Below are positions 16,631 through 26,660 of a DNA stretch of 64,000 bases, one piece after another. Location of the stretch: assembly GCF_023168165.1 (NCBI RefSeq), contig NZ_BQYJ01000004.1, forward strand, positions 248,001 through 312,000, in the 5' to 3' direction. The notes under the pieces were generated by a model. That model did no database searches. It worked only from the letters and a program-made list of their open reading frames with translations, and was not told the origin of the DNA. Source of the DNA: Niallia sp. NCCP-28 (lineage in GTDB: Bacteria > Bacillota > Bacilli > Bacillales > Cytobacillaceae). A program made the position numbers and the translations under genes. How positions within the stretch are numbered: position 1 is the first letter of the stretch; every line of letters begins with the position of its first letter.

Positions 16631-18118
16631 TTAAATCAACATTCCTTTTTCTTTTGCTTCTTTATTGCTGTTTTCTATTTGTTTTTTTGCTGATGTCATG
16701 GCATTTGTTTTGCCATAATGAAAAAAGACAATATCTCCTTTGGGATACTCTTTTTTCCTTCCTGCTCTCCCAGAGATTTGGACAAGAGCGCTGTCGGTAA
16801 ATATTTGATTTTCTGCCCCGAGTACTGCAACATCTATATTGGAAAATGTTACACCTCTTTCTAAAATCGTTGTTGTAATAAGCAAATCCAATTGTTTTTT
16901 GCGCATTTTCTGCACTTTTTCTTTGCGGAAAGGATCTTCTGCATAAACGGTTTCTAAATGGGGCGTCCATTGTTCAAAGATAGTTTTTACTTTTTCCATA
17001 TACGCGATTTTTGGAATAAAAAGAAGAACTTGTTTACGAGAGTGGATGCGCTGTGTTATCCAATCGATTATAACTGAAGGAAGTTTGCCTTTCTCTAGCC
17101 GCTTCTCCCAATTTCCACACCAAGTGAATTGTGGGGTAGGAAGGGGGTGTTTATGATATCTCGCAGGAATGGTGACATAGTTGATTTTGTTTTGCTGGCA
17201 TTTTTTTCTCCAGGTTTTATTAGGGGTTGCTGTTAAATAGATCATGGCAGAGTCTGGTTTGCGGGCTGTTTGTACAGCATATTGAAGATTTGCATCGTAC
17301 GAATAAGGAAAGGCATCCATTTCGTCTAAAATAATTAAATCAAACGTTTGTTTAAATCGAAAAAGCTGGTGTGTGGTGCTGATAATAAGGGGACTGTACA
17401 GCTGTTTATCTTCACTTCCTCCATATATGGGAAGCACAGGGATATCTGGAAAAACTTCTTGCAGGCGAGGGGCAAGTTCCAGCACTACATCGGTTCGTGG
17501 GGTGGCAATGCAGACTCGTTTATTTTGTTTTAGTGCTTTTTCGATGCCTTTAAATAAGACTTCTGTTTTCCCAGCTCCGCAAACTGCCCAAATTAGAAGT
17601 TCCGATTGTTGATCAATTATTTGCTCCATTTTGTTTGAGGCCCTTTGTTGACCAAGGGATAATTGGCCCTTCCACTGGAGTTTGGCATCTTTTGTTTTCT
17701 GTACAACAGCTGGACCGATCCAGCTAATAAGCGGTGTACATTCGCTGATTCGTCCCATCATAATGCAATTGCGGCAATAAAAGCAGATTTCCTTGCATCT
17801 TGCACAATGGAATGACGCAAAATGGTGCTGATTGGCATTTCCACAGCGATTGCAGCAATAAAAATCGCGCCGTTTTTCTACCCCTTTGTTGTAAAGGCAG
17901 TATCCATTTATATAATGTCTGTGGACTTCTTCTACGGAAAAGGGTATTTCTTCCAACAAAAGATATTTGCCTTGAAGAAGAGATTGGAGGTCTGGATTGT
18001 AGTGAAAATTAGAGTTGGTTGGCTGGGATAGGAGGTTTGGAATGTCGGCAATTCTTTTTGTTTGTTCGATTGTTTTGGTGGCGGGTGTTAATAAATTACT
18101 TTGGATAAGGAAGCGCAT
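16631..18118 (-). CDS. comFA: ComFA DNA-uptake helicase
   Basis: A 495-aa DEAD-family ATPase that powers transport of transforming DNA across the membrane. An N-terminal four-Cys zinc finger (CCNRCG, CARCKEICFYCRNC) precedes Walker A AVCGAGKTEVL, the DEAD-box variant DEMDAFPY, motif III LTATP and motif VI QISGRAGR. All helicase motifs are intact. It is followed without a gap by comFC. Its start region overlaps the tail of the upstream NERD pseudogene by about 30 bp. In B. subtilis the operon is ComK-dependent; I could not identify a clean K-box here. Confidence 0.96.
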   Translation of the reverse strand: MRFLIQSNLLTPATKTIEQTKRIADIPNLLSQPTNSNFHYNPDLQSLLQGKYLLLEEIPFSVEEVHRHYINGYCLYNKGVEKRRDFYCCNRCGNANQHHFASFHCARCKEICFYCRNCIMMGRISECTPLISWIGPAVVQKTKDAKLQWKGQLSLGQQRASNKMEQIIDQQSELLIWAVCGAGKTEVLFKGIEKALKQNKRVCIATPRTDVVLELAPRLQEVFPDIPVLPIYGGSEDKQLYSPLIISTTHQLFRFKQTFDLIILDEMDAFPYSYDANLQYAVQTARKPDSAMIYLTATPNKTWRKKCQQNKINYVTIPARYHKHPLPTPQFTWCGNWEKRLEKGKLPSVIIDWITQRIHSRKQVLLFIPKIAYMEKVKTIFEQWTPHLETVYAEDPFRKEKVQKMRKKQLDLLITTTILERGVTFSNIDVAVLGAENQIFTDSALVQISGRAGRKKEYPKGDIVFFHYGKTNAMTSAKKQIENSNKEAKEKGMLI

Positions 18119-19085
18119 TGAGATTCTCCTTTGGTTAATTTGTCCAGTCTTTTTATCTCAAGATAATATTCATTGTCTTTTCTTGTGCCTTTTTTCTTTA
18201 GCTGCATTTGGGACATGATTCTTGCAGCCAAAGAGAAAGACTTTATTTGCAAAAGTTCTCTTGCCTGCTTATTATTAATTGTTTTTCCAAACAAATAATA
18301 ATAATCCTTTAATGCATAAATATGTTCACTTTTAGTTTTGATTTTGCATAAAGGTACAATGCCAACTCGCATTAATTCTTTCTAATGGAATATAGTTGCA
18401 GCTCCTACATATCACTCCCTTTATGATTTCTTCTTTTTTTACAGCAAATTTTTTTAGAACAGAAACAGCTAATGGTTTATTTTGTCTTTTTACTGTCTTT
18501 ATTAGTGCTGTTAATTCGTTATCTGATAGACTTGCGGAGAAAATGGAATCATCTATTTTACTAATTTGAAAAGGAAGATAGTTTCGGTGGATTAATTGCT
18601 GAAATATAGAGGGATCTTTGGAGTCTGTTTGAATCAAGGCCGTGGGATTGCTTATGACAACCATACTGTACAGGGAATTGAAGTATATTTATTTAGCCAA
18701 TTATTCAATTGAAATTCTAGTCTTTTCAACTGAGTTAATGGATATGGCAGTGTCGATGTCGATTCTTCCTTTTTGCGGATTAATTGATGGAACTCTGTAT
18801 CAAAATACAATTCTCCAGCATAGTTTTTTACTTCTAAAATAAGGGCAAACTTTTTGGATAAAATCAATTGCCGTCATATAATCTTAAATCGTGTAAAATA
18901 TAATGCTTTTTATCATCAATAAAACTAAGTGGAAATATCAGATTTTTTTCTCTTTGGTAACCGGCTAATTTCATATTGAGTTCTTTTTTATGAGGGGGAA
19001 TTTCGGGTGATTAGAGGGCAATCTTCGCAATAATGCTTCTAGCTGAAGAATAGATTGGGGAATTTTAAGATTTTTTGCAAGCAAC
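18088..19085 (-). pseudogene. NERD-domain protein, multiply frameshifted
   Basis: Successive minus-strand frames give ILQLEALLRRLPSNH, then LAGYQREKNLIFPLSF and ILHDLRLYDGN, then ILSKKFALILEVKNYAGEL, then IICRSCNYIPLERINASWHC-like and RELLQIKSFSLAARIMSQMQ pieces. This is the full order of a Bacillus NERD (nuclease-related domain) protein including the EVKN active-site lysine, broken by at least four frame changes and a stop. It is therefore a recent but dead gene. The right end is approximate. Confidence 0.82.
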
Positions 19086-19225
19086 AGACCACATCCTTTT
19101 TTTATTTTGCTTTATATATTAGAGGTTTTATCTAAAAGTTCCTGCTTTTAATTAGCTTTTTTTATAAATATTTTTTCATTTTCAATTTTGCCATTTTATT
19201 GATTTTTCGACAAAAGTCGATAAAT

Positions 19226-19254
19226 TAAAGGATAAAAAAAAACCTCAAGAGGTT
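19226..19254 (-). terminator. Terminator overlapping the degV stop
   Basis: AACCTC and GAGGTT (centred at 19240) form a short stem; on the minus strand it is followed by a run of nine Ts. Confidence 0.7.
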
Positions 19255-20090
19255 CTTTTTCTTATCCAGCCCATTCCCATAGCCCCTTCTCCTAAATGTG
19301 TGCCGATAACAGCGCCAAAATAGCTTATAGTGAATTCTATATTTGGAAATTCCATTTCTAATTCTTTTTTCCACTCTTCTGCTTCCTTTTGGCGGTTTCC
19401 ATGGATGATGACTGTTTGGAATTGCTCTCCTTTAGTTGCTTCAGCCATTAACTCTACCATTCGTTTCATTGCTTTTTTCTTTGTGCGGATTTTTTCAAAT
19501 GGAACAATGACTTTATCTGCAAAATGAAGCAGTGGTTTGACTTGAAGCAGGCTGCCAATCAGCGCTTGGGCACTGGAAAGTCTCCCGCCCCTCTGCAAAT
19601 TGCTTAAATCATCCACCATAAAATAGGCATGGCTGGATGTTTTAAGCTCCTCTAAAATCCGGATTATTTCTGCTGCTGATTTACCTTCCTGCACAAGCTT
19701 TGCCCCTTCAATAGCAAAAAAACCTTGGACCATGCAGCTGACTTCACTATCAAAAGGATAAACTTTGATTCCTTCTACCATAGTCCCTGCCGTTACCGCA
19801 CCTTGATAGGTCCCACTGATTCCACTTGATAAATGAACACAGACTACTTCATCATAATCAGCAGCTAACTTTTCAAACAGCTCCACAAACTTTCCAATTG
19901 GCGGCTGGGAAGTAGTCGGCAAATCCTTTAATCTAACTTCTTCGTAAAATTGTTCTGCCTTTAGATTTATTTCTTCTTCATAAATTTCATTTCCAAGTAT
20001 AACTGTCAAGGGAATCATATGTATATTATAAGCATCTCTAATTTCTTTCGATATATATGCAGTACTATCTGTTACAATAGCTGTTTTCAT
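19245..20090 (-). CDS. degV: DegV family fatty-acid-binding protein
   Basis: A 281-aa two-domain protein of the DegV/FakB type, which binds a free fatty acid for phosphorylation by FakA. The N-terminal KTAIVTDSTAYISKEI and the TTSQPPIGKFVELFEKL and VHLSSGISGTYQGA motifs line the lipid-carboxylate pocket. The degSU-degV order is conserved. Whether it feeds host or exogenous fatty acids cannot be told from sequence. Confidence 0.93.
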   Translation of the reverse strand: MKTAIVTDSTAYISKEIRDAYNIHMIPLTVILGNEIYEEEINLKAEQFYEEVRLKDLPTTSQPPIGKFVELFEKLAADYDEVVCVHLSSGISGTYQGAVTAGTMVEGIKVYPFDSEVSCMVQGFFAIEGAKLVQEGKSAAEIIRILEELKTSSHAYFMVDDLSNLQRGGRLSSAQALIGSLLQVKPLLHFADKVIVPFEKIRTKKKAMKRMVELMAEATKGEQFQTVIIHGNRQKEAEEWKKELEMEFPNIEFTISYFGAVIGTHLGEGAMGMGWIRKRTS

Positions 20091-20245
20091 GTAAATAATT
20101 ACCTTCCTATCTATTCGGATTGTATGTTCATTTTAACTAAAAAAAGGCTGCTTTGCATTATATTCGCCTTTTTATTTCATAAAATACGAAAAAAGGTAAT
20201 TTATCTTGTTCTTTATCATATTGATAGGAAATAATGGCTTTTTAT

Positions 20246-20398
20246 TTATTTAACTTTTCTTTTATCTATTTCCTGCAATTTTCTTTTTGTGATTTCTTTT
20301 GATAAGATTTCTATAAAATCTGCATCCAACTTTAAAGAAATTGCTAGGTGAAAAGCTTGCATTAATTCAGCATTTGAAAGATTATTTATTCCATTCAT
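20246..20398 (-). CDS. sda: Sda-like sporulation checkpoint protein
   Basis: A 50-aa protein, MNGINNLSNAELMQAF followed by SLKLDADFIEILSKEIT. It matches the Sda helical hairpin (LSDELLIESYFKA...DFIELIENEI in B. subtilis), an inhibitor of the KinA/KinB sporulation kinases that blocks phosphotransfer to Spo0F when replication is perturbed. I use the ATG at 20398 because TAGGAG lies 8 nt upstream; a longer frame from 20428 is possible. It sits alone between degV and degU. DnaA boxes, expected for sda control, were not evident. Confidence 0.75.
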   Translation of the reverse strand: MNGINNLSNAELMQAFHLAISLKLDADFIEILSKEITKRKLQEIDKRKVK

Positions 20399-20529
20399 CC
20401 CAAACACTCCTATCCATCTATTTATCAATAGTGTGCCTTAAATTATTTTATTATGCGAGCATATACTAGTACATTTAGGCTATTTTTTATGAATTATGTA
20501 TTTTATCTGAATTTTCTTTTTATTATTTT

Positions 20530-20570
20530 ATAAAAAAAAGCGTCCCATCTTTTGGGACACTTTTTTTATC
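20530..20570. terminator. Bidirectional terminator after degU
   Basis: AAAAAAAGTGTCCCA and TGGGACGCTTTTTTT form a GC-rich stem with T-runs on both sides, immediately downstream of the degU stop. Confidence 0.85.
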
Positions 20571-21252
20571 GAACTTCCACCCAGCCATTTTTTATTGCAA
20601 CAACAACAGCTTGTGTACGATCGTTTACATTCATTTTTTGCAAAATATTGCTAACATGATTTTTTACTGTTTTTTCGCTTATAAATAAAGCTTCCCCGAT
20701 TCCTCTATTGCTTTTTCCATCTGCAAGAAGCTGCAATACTTCACATTCTCTTCTTGTCAGCAGATGAAGCGGTCTTCTAATTTCAATAGTTTGCACATAG
20801 TGGTCGCCGCTTCCTGATTCTTCTTGTGCTAAACGGCGATATTCATTTACTAAATTATGGGTTACTTTCGGATGAAGATAAGAACCTCCATCTGCTACTA
20901 CCTTAACAGCCTCCACCAAAGCATCTGCGTCCATTTCTTTTAATAGATATCCGCTTGCACCTGTTTTTAAAGCATGAGTTACATAATTTTCATCATCATG
21001 AATGGATAAAATAATGACTTTTTTATCTGGAAATCTCTCCAGCAGCTGTCTTGTTGCTTCTACACCATTTGTTTTAGGCATATTTATATCCATAATCGTT
21101 ACATCTGGTTCAAATTTATCTACTAGGTCAATTGCTTGAGAACCGTCATCTCCTTCAGCAACTACCTCAAAACTTGATTCAAAATCTAAAATGCGTTTTA
21201 CCCCTTCTCTAAACAATTGATGATCATCAATAATCAGAATTTTTGTAGCCAA
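20566..21252 (-). CDS. degU: DegU response regulator
   Basis: A 228-aa NarL-family regulator that controls exoenzymes, motility, biofilm and competence. The receiver domain (residues 1-120) has the acidic pair Asp9-Asp10, phospho-acceptor Asp55 (TIMDINMP) and Lys in the VKVVADGG region. The LuxR-type helix-turn-helix ([34 protein letters not shown]) occupies ~160-225. It lies 28 nt after the degS stop. All key residues are intact. Confidence 0.97.
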   Translation of the reverse strand: MATKILIIDDHQLFREGVKRILDFESSFEVVAEGDDGSQAIDLVDKFEPDVTIMDINMPKTNGVEATRQLLERFPDKKVIILSIHDDENYVTHALKTGASGYLLKEMDADALVEAVKVVADGGSYLHPKVTHNLVNEYRRLAQEESGSGDHYVQTIEIRRPLHLLTRRECEVLQLLADGKSNRGIGEALFISEKTVKNHVSNILQKMNVNDRTQAVVVAIKNGWVEVR

Positions 21253-21279
21253 TTGTTTCGCCTCCCTAAACTTCCCTCT

Positions 21280-22422
21280 TTAATCATTGATAGGAACACT
21301 TACCATTACAACAGTTCCTGTCCCTATCTTCGTATCAATCGTTAACTCTCCATTTAAGAGTTCGACTCTTTCTCTCATTCCTATAATCCCAAAAGATTCC
21401 TCTTTTTTTTGCTCTTTATTGAACCCTTTGCCATCATCTTTAATCATGACAATCACTTGATCTCTGCGTATCTCTATTCTAACCGTTATCACTTTTGCTT
21501 CCGCATGTTTTAATGCATTCTGAACAGATTCTTGAATCAGACGGAATAAAGCTACTTCATATTTGCTAGGCAGCCGCAAGTCTTGTCCTAAACTAGAAAA
21601 GACAATTCTTGTTTTTTCATGATACTCTTCTATCGTTTGAAGATATTTTTTTAAAGTGGGCACAAGTCCCAAATCGTCAAGAGCCATTGGACGAAGATCA
21701 TAAATAATTCTCCGAACTTCATAAAGAGCGCTTCGCACCATCATTTTTAAACTTCTTATTTCTAAAATAGCCTCTTCTGCACCTTTTTCCCGATAAATTC
21801 TTTCCACCAAATCAGAACGCATCATTACATTGGCCATCATTTGCGCTGGTCCATCATGGATTTCTCTTGAAAGACGTTTTTTTTCTTCCTCTTGTGCACC
21901 TATAATTTTTAATCCGAAGTCTTGTTTTTGCTTAGCATCCTCAAGCACTTCGCCAACCTGCTTTAAATCACTGATTAAATAATTCATGACAACGGAAATT
22001 TGCGTCACAAGATGCTCGGCTCTTTCGATCGTTTCATCTAATCCGATTAAACGTCTCTCAATATCATCTCTGCGTTCACGGTATTGTTTTTCCAAAGAGC
22101 GGTTTATGCTTAATTCCATTTGCAGAGTATGAGCTTTTTCATACGCCTCTCTTACTTCCATTTCCGTATATTCATTAAAATGCTTGCTGACTTCAGACAA
22201 TCTTCTTCTTGCAAATCTTGCTTGAATTTCTAGTTTATCCCCTTCTTCTATCGCCTGTAACACTAGTGCTTTTATCTCTTTTAATTCTGTTGTTAATTGT
22301 TCATAGTCTTGTCGACATTGTTCTCCAATACGAAAAATCTCATCTTTGCTAAAGCCAACAGTTTCTACCATTTGCTCTAAAATTAAATCTAGTGTTTTTG
22401 TCTCAAATTTCCTTATTACCAT
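21280..22422 (-). CDS. degS: DegS sensor histidine kinase
   Basis: A 380-aa cytoplasmic kinase for DegU, without membrane segments. An N-terminal coiled-coil sensor (residues ~1-175) leads to the HisKA_3 box SREIHDGPAQMMANVMMRSD with the phospho-His, then LRPMALDDLGLVPTL and the ATPase domain (NALKHAEAK, DDGKGF, GIIGMRERVELL). I choose the ATG at 22422 (MVIRKFETK), with GGAGG upstream, over a start at 22467. It is co-transcribed with degU. Confidence 0.95.
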   Translation of the reverse strand: MVIRKFETKTLDLILEQMVETVGFSKDEIFRIGEQCRQDYEQLTTELKEIKALVLQAIEEGDKLEIQARFARRRLSEVSKHFNEYTEMEVREAYEKAHTLQMELSINRSLEKQYRERRDDIERRLIGLDETIERAEHLVTQISVVMNYLISDLKQVGEVLEDAKQKQDFGLKIIGAQEEEKKRLSREIHDGPAQMMANVMMRSDLVERIYREKGAEEAILEIRSLKMMVRSALYEVRRIIYDLRPMALDDLGLVPTLKKYLQTIEEYHEKTRIVFSSLGQDLRLPSKYEVALFRLIQESVQNALKHAEAKVITVRIEIRRDQVIVMIKDDGKGFNKEQKKEESFGIIGMRERVELLNGELTIDTKIGTGTVVMVSVPIND

Positions 22423-23090
22423 ATATACAATTCCTCCAAAAGGACTGAAAACCCTTCCTGTATCCATTCTATTTTAGCGTGAAAGTATATAATATATATT
22501 TTACAATAGAAAATAATAAAAAAATCGTTATTTATTCTTATCTTAACAACTATTTTAATGAGTCTTTAGACCTAATTATTTTATATTCCAATAAAACCAT
22601 ATGATAAAAATTATCGATACTGACATAATAATAGCTAAAACAAACATCATCAGTATAAATAAAAACTCCAATTAGACTTTTACAGGCTAGTTTCTCCCTA
22701 CCTAGACCTCTCTTCTTCTCTTAGGTTGGGGCAAAAGTCCGTTAAATAGTGATAAAATTACACAGGCGGTTTCTCCCACTTATTCCGCTAATAACTAAGT
22801 CATCCACCTGTAATGTACTGTCAATATAGGATTTAACAAACTATTTCCCGCAAAAAATAAAAGAACTATTTGAGCATTGAGTTTTATTTATTATACCATG
22901 TGTCCTAGCTGTTAATATTAAGATTTCATTACAAACCATTCAAGAATTGAAGAAAAACTCGTGTCGAATTATAATGAAAGAAGGCGCTAAAGTGAATACT
23001 TTAACAAAAAATCAGCAAAGGTCTTCTAAAAAGCCATCTAAATATTTCCCAACAAAATTTCTATTACTTGTAAAAAAGGAGCGATGTTTT
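22423..23090. other. Intergenic region between degS and yvyE
   Basis: About 670 bp between divergent genes. It holds one R1 repeat copy (22665-22758) and otherwise AT-rich sequence. An open frame from 22947 runs into yvyE but begins well before the conserved part and has no convincing ribosome site. Nothing else is supported. Confidence 0.6.
22665..22758 (-). repeat. Dispersed intergenic repeat R1
   Basis: Reads aactccaattagacttttac, then ctagtttctccctacctaga and aaaagtccgttaaatagtga, matching the reverse R1 copies at 11641 and 58012. Confidence 0.65.
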
Positions 23091-23741
23091 ATGCTTCCTT
23101 GCTACCAAACTGTTCAAGGATACGGTGAACATGAACTGATTATTCAAAAATCACGTTTTATTGCACATATTCAGAGAGTAGAAACAGAAGAAAAGGCACA
23201 GGAATTTATCCAAGAAATCAAAAAAAGACATAAAGATGCCACACATAATTGTTCTGCTTATTTAATTGGGGAAAACAATCATATTCAAAAAGCTAATGAT
23301 GATGGAGAACCTAGCGGAACAGCAGGTGTACCCATTCTGGAAGTTTTAAAGAAAAAAGAATTAAAGGATACCGTTGTTGTTGTCACTCGCTATTTTGGCG
23401 GAATCAAACTTGGAGCTGGAGGGTTGATTCGGGCATACGGAAAAGCCACTTCAGAAGGAATATTCTCCACTGGTGTAGTGGAAAGGAAATTGATGAAAAT
23501 TATCCGGACAAGCATTGATTATACCTTCCTTGGCAAAGTAGAAAATGAGCTTCGATCTTCTTCCTATCAGATAAAAGATATTCATTATGTAGATAATGTT
23601 CAAATTGAAACATATATCAATATCAATTCGATTCAAGTATTTACAGACTGGATAACAGATTTGACAAATGGCCAAGGAGAAATGGAAGAAATCGGAGAAG
23701 TCTATTTAGAAACCCTGTTGTCCAAAAATAACGAGGGTTAA
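23091..23741 (+). CDS. yvyE: YvyE/IMPACT family protein (YigZ-like)
   Basis: A 216-aa member of the UPF0029/IMPACT family. The start at 23091 (MLPCYQTVQGYGEHEL, then IQKSRFIAH) has AAAGGAG 9 nt upstream. The conserved blocks KDATHNCSAYLIGE, DDGEPSGTAGVPIL and TRYFGGIKLGAGGLIRAY are all present, and a C-terminal ferredoxin-like DUF1949 domain follows. Roles in translation control have been proposed for relatives. It lies between degS and the LCP gene, as in B. subtilis. Confidence 0.93.
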   Translation: MLPCYQTVQGYGEHELIIQKSRFIAHIQRVETEEKAQEFIQEIKKRHKDATHNCSAYLIGENNHIQKANDDGEPSGTAGVPILEVLKKKELKDTVVVVTRYFGGIKLGAGGLIRAYGKATSEGIFSTGVVERKLMKIIRTSIDYTFLGKVENELRSSSYQIKDIHYVDNVQIETYININSIQVFTDWITDLTNGQGEMEEIGEVYLETLLSKNNEG

Positions 23742-23856
23742 CTAAGAAATACCCATGCAAAGAAATTTCTGCAAAAAATACTAGAAAATTCCCTATTAAG
23801 AAATAAGACACAGATTTACGTAATCACAATTCGATAGTACAATATTCATATTGATA

Positions 23857-23866
23857 TTTCGACAAA
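23857..23866 (-). promoter_or_regulatory. Spo0A-box-like sequence upstream of the LCP gene
   Basis: TTTGTCGAAA on the minus strand, 25 bp before the start of the LCP gene, a position that would suit repression or a leader site. A single short match; weak evidence. Confidence 0.35.
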
Positions 23867-23890
23867 ATTCTTTTATTAAAGGAGAAACAA

Positions 23891-24961
23891 ATGGCAATTA
23901 ACAGAGAGTCTGTAAATAATAATAAACGCAAACGAAAGAAAAGGCTTTTCACTTTTATCCTTGTACCGCTTTTGGTTTTGGCTGTCAGCGGCGTAAGTTA
24001 TGGAGCATTCCTCTATACAAAGGCAAAGTCTGTTGCAGACGATTCCTATCAGCCAATTGATAGAGAAACAAAAAGAACATCAAAGGTAGATCCAAAGATT
24101 GATGATGTATCCATTCTATTTATTGGAGTGGACGACAGCGAAAAACGGTCTTCCAAATCAGGCACTACTAGATCAAGATCAGATGCATTGATGCTTGCAA
24201 CATTAAATGAAAAAGAAAAATCAGTTAAGTTGCTAAGTATTCCTAGGGATTCTTATGTATATATTCCCGAAAGAGGCTACAGCGATAAAATTACCCATGC
24301 CCATTATTTTGGGGGTGTTAGCTCTACATTAGAAACGGTAGAAGAATTGCTCGATATTCCTGTCGACTATTATGTAAAAATGAATTTTGACGCTTTTATG
24401 GATACAGTAGATGCATTAGATGGAATTGAAGTAGATGTACCCGTGACTTTTACTGAACAGAACTCAAAAGATAAAAAAGGAGCCATTCATTTAGAAGAAG
24501 GCTTGCAAACATTAAATGGTGAAGAAGCATTAGCCCTTGCAAGAACTCGTAAAATCGATAATGATATTGAACGAGGCAAACGCCAGCAGCTTGTATTAAA
24601 AGCAATTATGAACAAAGCAGTATCTGCGAAAGCTATTACAAAATATACAAATCTAATGGAAGCTGTTGGGGATAATATGACAACAGATTTATCTTTTAGC
24701 GATATTCAATCCTTTTTATCCTATGCAACAGCAGAAAATGGTCTTCAAGTAGACAGCCTTACTTTAACAGGAAGCGATAGCTATATTAACGGCAAATATA
24801 TTTATCAATTAGATCAAACAGCATTAGTGGAAACACAGTCTATCTTAAAGGAACATTTAGGTCTCACTGATAGTGATAGTAATTCCACCACAGATAATGA
24901 AACAACAACAGATGATTCAACTGGAGCATCTCTTGACACAACAAGCACTATCAGCAACTAA
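23891..24961 (+). CDS. tagU: LytR-CpsA-Psr (LCP) family wall polymer ligase
   Basis: A 356-aa membrane-anchored transferase that attaches undecaprenyl-linked teichoic acid to peptidoglycan outside the cell. An N-terminal cytoplasmic Lys/Arg stretch and one transmembrane helix (residues ~18-40) are followed by the LCP domain. That domain has RSRSDALMLATLN, LLSIPRDSYVYIPE, DKITHAHYFGG and the Arg-rich ARTRKIDNDIERGKRQQ block that binds the pyrophosphate lipid. The C-terminal ~40 residues are a low-complexity Ser/Thr/Asp tail. It sits next to tagO, the first WTA enzyme. A second LCP gene lies at 45884. Confidence 0.92.
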   Translation: MAINRESVNNNKRKRKKRLFTFILVPLLVLAVSGVSYGAFLYTKAKSVADDSYQPIDRETKRTSKVDPKIDDVSILFIGVDDSEKRSSKSGTTRSRSDALMLATLNEKEKSVKLLSIPRDSYVYIPERGYSDKITHAHYFGGVSSTLETVEELLDIPVDYYVKMNFDAFMDTVDALDGIEVDVPVTFTEQNSKDKKGAIHLEEGLQTLNGEEALALARTRKIDNDIERGKRQQLVLKAIMNKAVSAKAITKYTNLMEAVGDNMTTDLSFSDIQSFLSYATAENGLQVDSLTLTGSDSYINGKYIYQLDQTALVETQSILKEHLGLTDSDSNSTTDNETTTDDSTGASLDTTSTISN

Positions 24962-24971
24962 TATTCTTAAA

Positions 24972-25009
24972 GCAGATTCCTTTTAAATAGGGGATCTGTT
25001 TTTTTCCTA
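24972..25009 (+). terminator. Terminator of the LCP gene
   Basis: CAGATTCC and GGGGATCTG pair, followed by TTTTTT. Confidence 0.75.
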
Positions 25010-25055
25010 TATTGCCGTTTTTCCCTTTTTTTTATCATTTTAAACAAATTTAATA

Positions 25056-25098
25056 ACATAAAAAAGATGTCCCCTTTATAAGGGACATCTTTTTTATG
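25056..25098. terminator. Bidirectional terminator between LCP gene and tagO
   Basis: AAAAAAGATGTCCC and GGGACATCTTTTTT around a 9-nt loop serve the minus-strand tagO and back up the plus-strand gene. Confidence 0.9.
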
Positions 25099-26158
25099 TT
25101 TTATCTTTTTCAGTTGTATATCGCAAATCATTAATAAATTTTAATATTGGTTTATAATTTTTTCCGACCAACCCAATTTTTTCTACAAATAATTCAATAA
25201 TTAACAGCATAATGGCAATTAATAAAATAGCGCCCCATACTTTTGCTTGAGAGAATATAACCGCAACCAGTCCAAAAAACGTAGCCATTGCATAAATAAT
25301 AATCACCGTTTGTCGATGAGTAAAACCAATATTTATTAAGCAATGATGCAAATGGGACTTGTCAGGCGCCGACAAAGGCTGCTTATTGATTAGTCGGCGA
25401 ATGATTGCGAAGAAAGTATCAGAAATCGGCACCCCTAAAATAATCACAGGAATAACAAAGGAAATTAACGTTACGTTTTTAAACCCTAATAAGGACATCA
25501 CCGCAATTATATAGCCAAGAAATAGAGCGCCTGTATCTCCCATAAATATTTTTGCAGGATAAAAATTAAAAAATAAAAATCCTAATGTACTGGCTAAAAC
25601 GATAGAAGATAATGCAATAACATAGCCATTCCCCATAATCATTGCCATTCCAGTAATCGTAAACAATGCAATGGAGGAAACACCTGCGGCTAAACCATCC
25701 AGTCCATCAATTAAATTAATAGCATTTGTAATTCCAACAATCCAAAGAATAGTGATCGGTATATCTAAAAATCCAAATTGCAGCTGGCCGCCAAATGGCA
25801 AGTTGATAAATTCAACTTGAACACCGCCCCATACAACCACGGCAACTGCTGCAGCTGTTTGTGCAATAAATTTTATTTTCGCATTAAGATTATATATATC
25901 ATCAAGTACACCAGTAATGATGATAATAAGGCTTCCAAGCAGAATCGGATAGTGATACGCTTTATCAGGATTAACCAGAAGCGCACCAATAAGAAAACTT
26001 ATATATATAGCTAAACCGCCCATTCGAGGCATAATTTTTTTGTGAACTTTTCGCTGTTCTGGTTTATCTGTAGCTCCTACCTTAAATGCAAGTTTTTTCA
26101 CAAGAGGTGTTAGTACGATAGAACCAATAAAACACATAATAAGTATAAAATAAATCAT
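25094..26158 (-). CDS. tagO: TagO: undecaprenyl-phosphate GlcNAc-1-phosphate transferase
   Basis: A 354-aa polytopic membrane enzyme (about 11 helices) that starts wall teichoic acid by moving GlcNAc-1-phosphate from UDP-GlcNAc to undecaprenyl phosphate. It has the MraY/WecA-family loops: KKIMPRMGGLAIY, the LIDGLDGLAAG motif with catalytic Asp residues and FMGDTGALFLGYI, plus the HLHHCLINIGFTHRQTV cytoplasmic His motif. The length is standard. It is monocistronic, with a strong terminator and its own upstream region. Confidence 0.95.
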   Translation of the reverse strand: MIYFILIMCFIGSIVLTPLVKKLAFKVGATDKPEQRKVHKKIMPRMGGLAIYISFLIGALLVNPDKAYHYPILLGSLIIIITGVLDDIYNLNAKIKFIAQTAAAVAVVVWGGVQVEFINLPFGGQLQFGFLDIPITILWIVGITNAINLIDGLDGLAAGVSSIALFTITGMAMIMGNGYVIALSSIVLASTLGFLFFNFYPAKIFMGDTGALFLGYIIAVMSLLGFKNVTLISFVIPVIILGVPISDTFFAIIRRLINKQPLSAPDKSHLHHCLINIGFTHRQTVIIIYAMATFFGLVAVIFSQAKVWGAILLIAIMLLIIELFVEKIGLVGKNYKPILKFINDLRYTTEKDKT

Positions 26159-26527
26159 AGAGAGCCTCCCTAATGCCCTACTATACTAACAAATCCAGGC
26201 ATGATCATTTCTGAATATATATCGAGGTTTATTATAGCACAATCCATACAAGCTTGGTGCATAATATTTGCTGCCTAATTTTACAATTATATTACAAACA
26301 AATAATATTTTTAATGCTGCCTTAACCTTCTATAGATTAAGACGTATACAAAAGACAAAAAGTTGCATATATTTATTCTATTTATTTTCCGATAAAACGC
26401 TTCTACAGTTTCTCCATTAATAATGATTCATTTATCAAGTAATGTTTTTATTTAGTATAGACTAATTAGATAAAAGTAAAACTATTTCCTGGACGAAATA
26501 TATCTCTTTAAGATACCGCTTTCAAAA

Positions 26528-26615
26528 AAAGTGAAGATTCAATCCGACTTTACAGCAATTTCTGCCCACCTAACTTTTTTATTTTCTTTTATAGAGGGAC
26601 AAAAGTTCGTTAAAA
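26528..26615 (-). repeat. Dispersed intergenic repeat R1 (decayed)
   Basis: Shares the 'caatc.gac.ttac', 'cccacctaa' and 'aaaag.tcgttaa' segments with the reverse R1 copies. Confidence 0.6.
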
Positions 26616-26619
26616 ATAA

Positions 26620-26656
26620 ACAGCCAATTTGCTTCAAATATGGCTGTTTATCATCA
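26620..26656 (-). terminator. Terminator of tagGH
   Basis: AAACAGCCA and TGGCTGTTT form a 9-bp stem followed on the minus strand by TATTTTT. Confidence 0.75.
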
Positions 26657-26660
26657 TATA

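Larger units (their letters stand above)
26159..26660. other. Intergenic region between tagO and tagH
   Basis: About 500 bp of AT-rich sequence. It contains a decayed R1 repeat at 26528-26615 ('gattcaatccgactttac' and 'gggacaaaagttcgtta') and the tagH terminator. No supported ORF or RNA. Confidence 0.6.

Noticed and set aside
22947-23090. 48-residue N-terminal extension of yvyE
   Set aside because: Not conserved in the family; a good ribosome site precedes the ATG at 23091.
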